37,408 nt of DNA, from the NCBI GenBank assembly GCA_026709505.1, contig JAPOSW010000102.1:1-37408 (forward strand), written 5' to 3'. Made by a program: the position numbers and the translations under genes. Positions 35,891 to 37,408 of this stretch are shown in pieces (position 1 is the stretch's first letter; each line of letters opens with the position of its first letter). Below the pieces are notes generated by a model that was not told the DNA's origin, made no database searches, and saw nothing but the letters and a program-made list of their open reading frames with translations. Origin of the DNA: Gammaproteobacteria bacterium. GTDB lineage: Bacteria; Pseudomonadota; Gammaproteobacteria; Arenicellales; Poriferihabitantaceae.

Positions 35891-36861
35891 CAGTTCCCCC
35901 AGATTTCGCTCCTCTTGCACTCAAATGGTGCAATTTTTTCCAGTTGTAGGCTGTACTTGACATCAACCAAACCATCCGGCAACTCCGATCTGACAAGCCT
36001 CGGAAAGCCTTCAGACACCCGATAGGTATTTGACCCCTTTACAAGTAGCTTTGGTGAATCATACTCTCTTATTTCGACATAGCCATAGGAGGCCAGCTTT
36101 TTCCAGTACTCTTCGATTGCTTCAGCATCGATTAATTCATGTTCTACTGCCGAAACCAGCTCATTTAGCGACTGTGCTGACGCCCTCTCCGAGACCTCTG
36201 TCAAATAGTATATATTGAGGAAGAGATGTTCTGATACGCTCTCAAGCTGGTCTTCAGATGTGACGTGCACAGTGCTTCGGTCTCGTTCGCTGATCGACTT
36301 GACTTCTACTGCCGTGTTACCAAAGATAAAATCCTGATGAGTGCGGTCAGGTCCACACCAAGCATCAACTGCTCGAGCATCTGCTAGATGCTCCCCCCTT
36401 AAAGTGCGCAGAAAATTTAGTTCAGAAAACAGACCTCGAACTTCCCCTATAGAGAGAACGCGCGTTCTCTTACCCGCAAGAAAAGCTTTCCAACGCTTGA
36501 TGTGATTCAGGGCTACTTCCAATGCCACAGCAGGATCAGCGACACCATCAAGGTTTCCGATGAGTGTCTGGCATAGTCCATTGAAGAGATCGCGATCCAC
36601 ATGCTTTTCAAGGGCGAGGATTAGCCCCTGTTTTCCGGATTCTGGCAATTGTCGTAGATCGACTGCTATTCCACTCACATTGGTTATGTTCTTTCGGAAT
36701 TGATCCGTGTGATCGCCTTCTAACTGAACAATGAACAAACACAGCCCTTGCTCATCTTTGCCCCAACAAAGACTCACATCACCGGGTGGAGTAGCATAGC
36801 GGACAGTATAATCGCGATCCGGTTTCTTCATTTCATCCCATGGCGCTCTGCTAATCGTCAT
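35890..36861 (-). CDS. PD-(D/E)XK motif protein (DUF4420), Mza-type component
   Basis: 323 residues from MTISRAPWDE; ATG at 36861 lies just inside the end of the Z1 gene. The nuclease-like core is HQDFIFGNTAVEVKSIS, giving Asp177, Glu186 and Lys188, with Glu147 in LFSELNFLR upstream. This is the DUF4420 (PF14390) pattern of a restriction-endonuclease fold. It sits between Z1 and AIPR genes in the known defence loci, exactly as here. It probably cuts DNA at the direction of the Z1 helicase-like partner; that role is inferred. Catalytic residues appear complete. Confidence 0.85.
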   Translation of the reverse strand: MTISRAPWDEMKKPDRDYTVRYATPPGDVSLCWGKDEQGLCLFIVQLEGDHTDQFRKNITNVSGIAVDLRQLPESGKQGLILALEKHVDRDLFNGLCQTLIGNLDGVADPAVALEVALNHIKRWKAFLAGKRTRVLSIGEVRGLFSELNFLRTLRGEHLADARAVDAWCGPDRTHQDFIFGNTAVEVKSISERDRSTVHVTSEDQLESVSEHLFLNIYYLTEVSERASAQSLNELVSAVEHELIDAEAIEEYWKKLASYGYVEIREYDSPKLLVKGSNTYRVSEGFPRLVRSELPDGLVDVKYSLQLEKIAPFECKRSEIWGN

Positions 36862-37315
36862 AGTCTTCCTCTTCGTTGGGCGTATCAAACAATTCGCTCT
36901 GCATACTTTCGATCCACACTTGGTTCGCTACGACCTCAATTTCAGTTTGATAGTGGCCAGGAGGGAAACTGAGGCCGAAAGCTGGAACGCGAGTCTTCTC
37001 ACGACCCAGATCAAGCACATGAAGCATTAACAATGGCTTCTTACGAACAGATCGAAAGTGATAGTCAGATGGCTTCTTGTTGACATCGTCTTCACGTGCC
37101 AAGATTGCTGCTTCCTCTTTCTGTGATTCGGACAGCCCGAGTTTCTCATCCCCACGACTAGCCACACGATCCTTGCTCGTTTGCCAAACGTTGCCATCAA
37201 GACGTGCACTATTTCGCTTCTGAGTTCCCAGATTGTATGCTTCCTCATTTTGACCATTGGATTCCACGGAAATCAATAGAACATCTCCAGCTTCATAACT
37301 ATTCCTAATTACCAC
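36851..37315 (-). pseudogene. C-terminal fragment of a Z1-domain protein
   Basis: 154 codons from a GTG with no ribosome-binding site; an in-frame TGA lies two codons upstream (37319-37321). RSVRKKPLLMLHVLDLGREK, then VPAFGLSFPPGHYQTEI and VANQVWIES match the end of Z1 proteins (LLxxxxLD, then GxSFP, then a YxVNxxW-like tail). Full-length Z1 proteins are several times longer, and the ATPase motor is missing. The stop overlaps the DUF4420 start by 11 bases. The break coincides with the start of an IS1595-like element beyond 37320, which most simply explains the truncation. Confidence 0.6.
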
Positions 37316-37321
37316 TAATCA

Positions 37322-37408
37322 TAAGTGGGTTTTGTGATACAGCAGGATAGATGTAAACATTTGATTAAAAAGGAGCATACTATGATGTGCAATCCTGTCC
37401 AGTTCCAG
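37322..37408 (+). mobile_element. 5' end of an IS1595-like insertion sequence
   Basis: AAGGAG (37370-37375) is followed after six bases by ATG at 37382, which begins MMCNPVQFQ at the window edge. IS1595-family transposases commonly open with xNPVQFQ. Only nine codons are visible, and the terminal inverted repeat cannot be defined without the other end; its left end should lie between 37316 and about 37345. Confidence 0.5.

Noticed and set aside
1-37408. CRISPR arrays, rRNA, phage structural genes
   Set aside because: No regularly spaced direct repeats, no rRNA sequence and no capsid, terminase or tail genes were seen.

Overview
The window reads as a proteobacterial chromosome segment. It has a complete 14-gene respiratory complex I operon (nuoA to nuoN, 15801-30156, + strand) with separate nuoC and nuoD, ATGA/TAATG couplings and a NuoG without cluster N7. 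This fits beta- and gammaproteobacteria; a YhhQ-type transporter supports that, but I cannot fix the genus. I see no rRNA, tRNA or CRISPR array.

The left flank (1-15800) is an accessory region full of broken genes. It holds an IS1380 transposase remnant, an intact Mrr-like lone restriction endonuclease, and a metallo-beta-lactamase-fold gene wrecked by insertion of a mobile-element 'polyvalent protein' fragment. That fragment carries a well-formed nested ORF in another frame. Next come a two-gene unit with a membrane protein, an IS30 remnant inside a secreted-protein gene, an AAA_14/DUF4143 ATPase behind a palindromic promoter, a secreted protein, a VapC-like toxin-antitoxin pair, a truncated SIR2 defence gene, yhhQ, a second secreted paralogue with a 12-base C tract, and a Panacea-type toxin-antitoxin-like pair in which both genes carry single-base frameshifts.

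The right flank (30157-37408) is a second defence cluster, read on the - strand. In transcription order it has the C-terminal fragment of a Z1-domain protein, a DUF4420 PD-(D/E)XK protein, an AIPR protein, an AAA ATPase, and a coupled pair of small unknown genes. Z1, DUF4420 and AIPR belong together in the known Mza-type (MutL, Z1, DUF4420, AIPR) antiviral system. Here the Z1 gene is cut, and an IS1595-like transposase starts at the window edge just beyond the cut.

So an essential respiratory operon is sandwiched between two turnover zones of defence and toxin-antitoxin genes. The best candidates for something undescribed are the overprinted ORF in the polyvalent gene, the covarying palindromic promoter family, the C-tract secreted protein family, and the AAA ATPase next to the Mza remnant.
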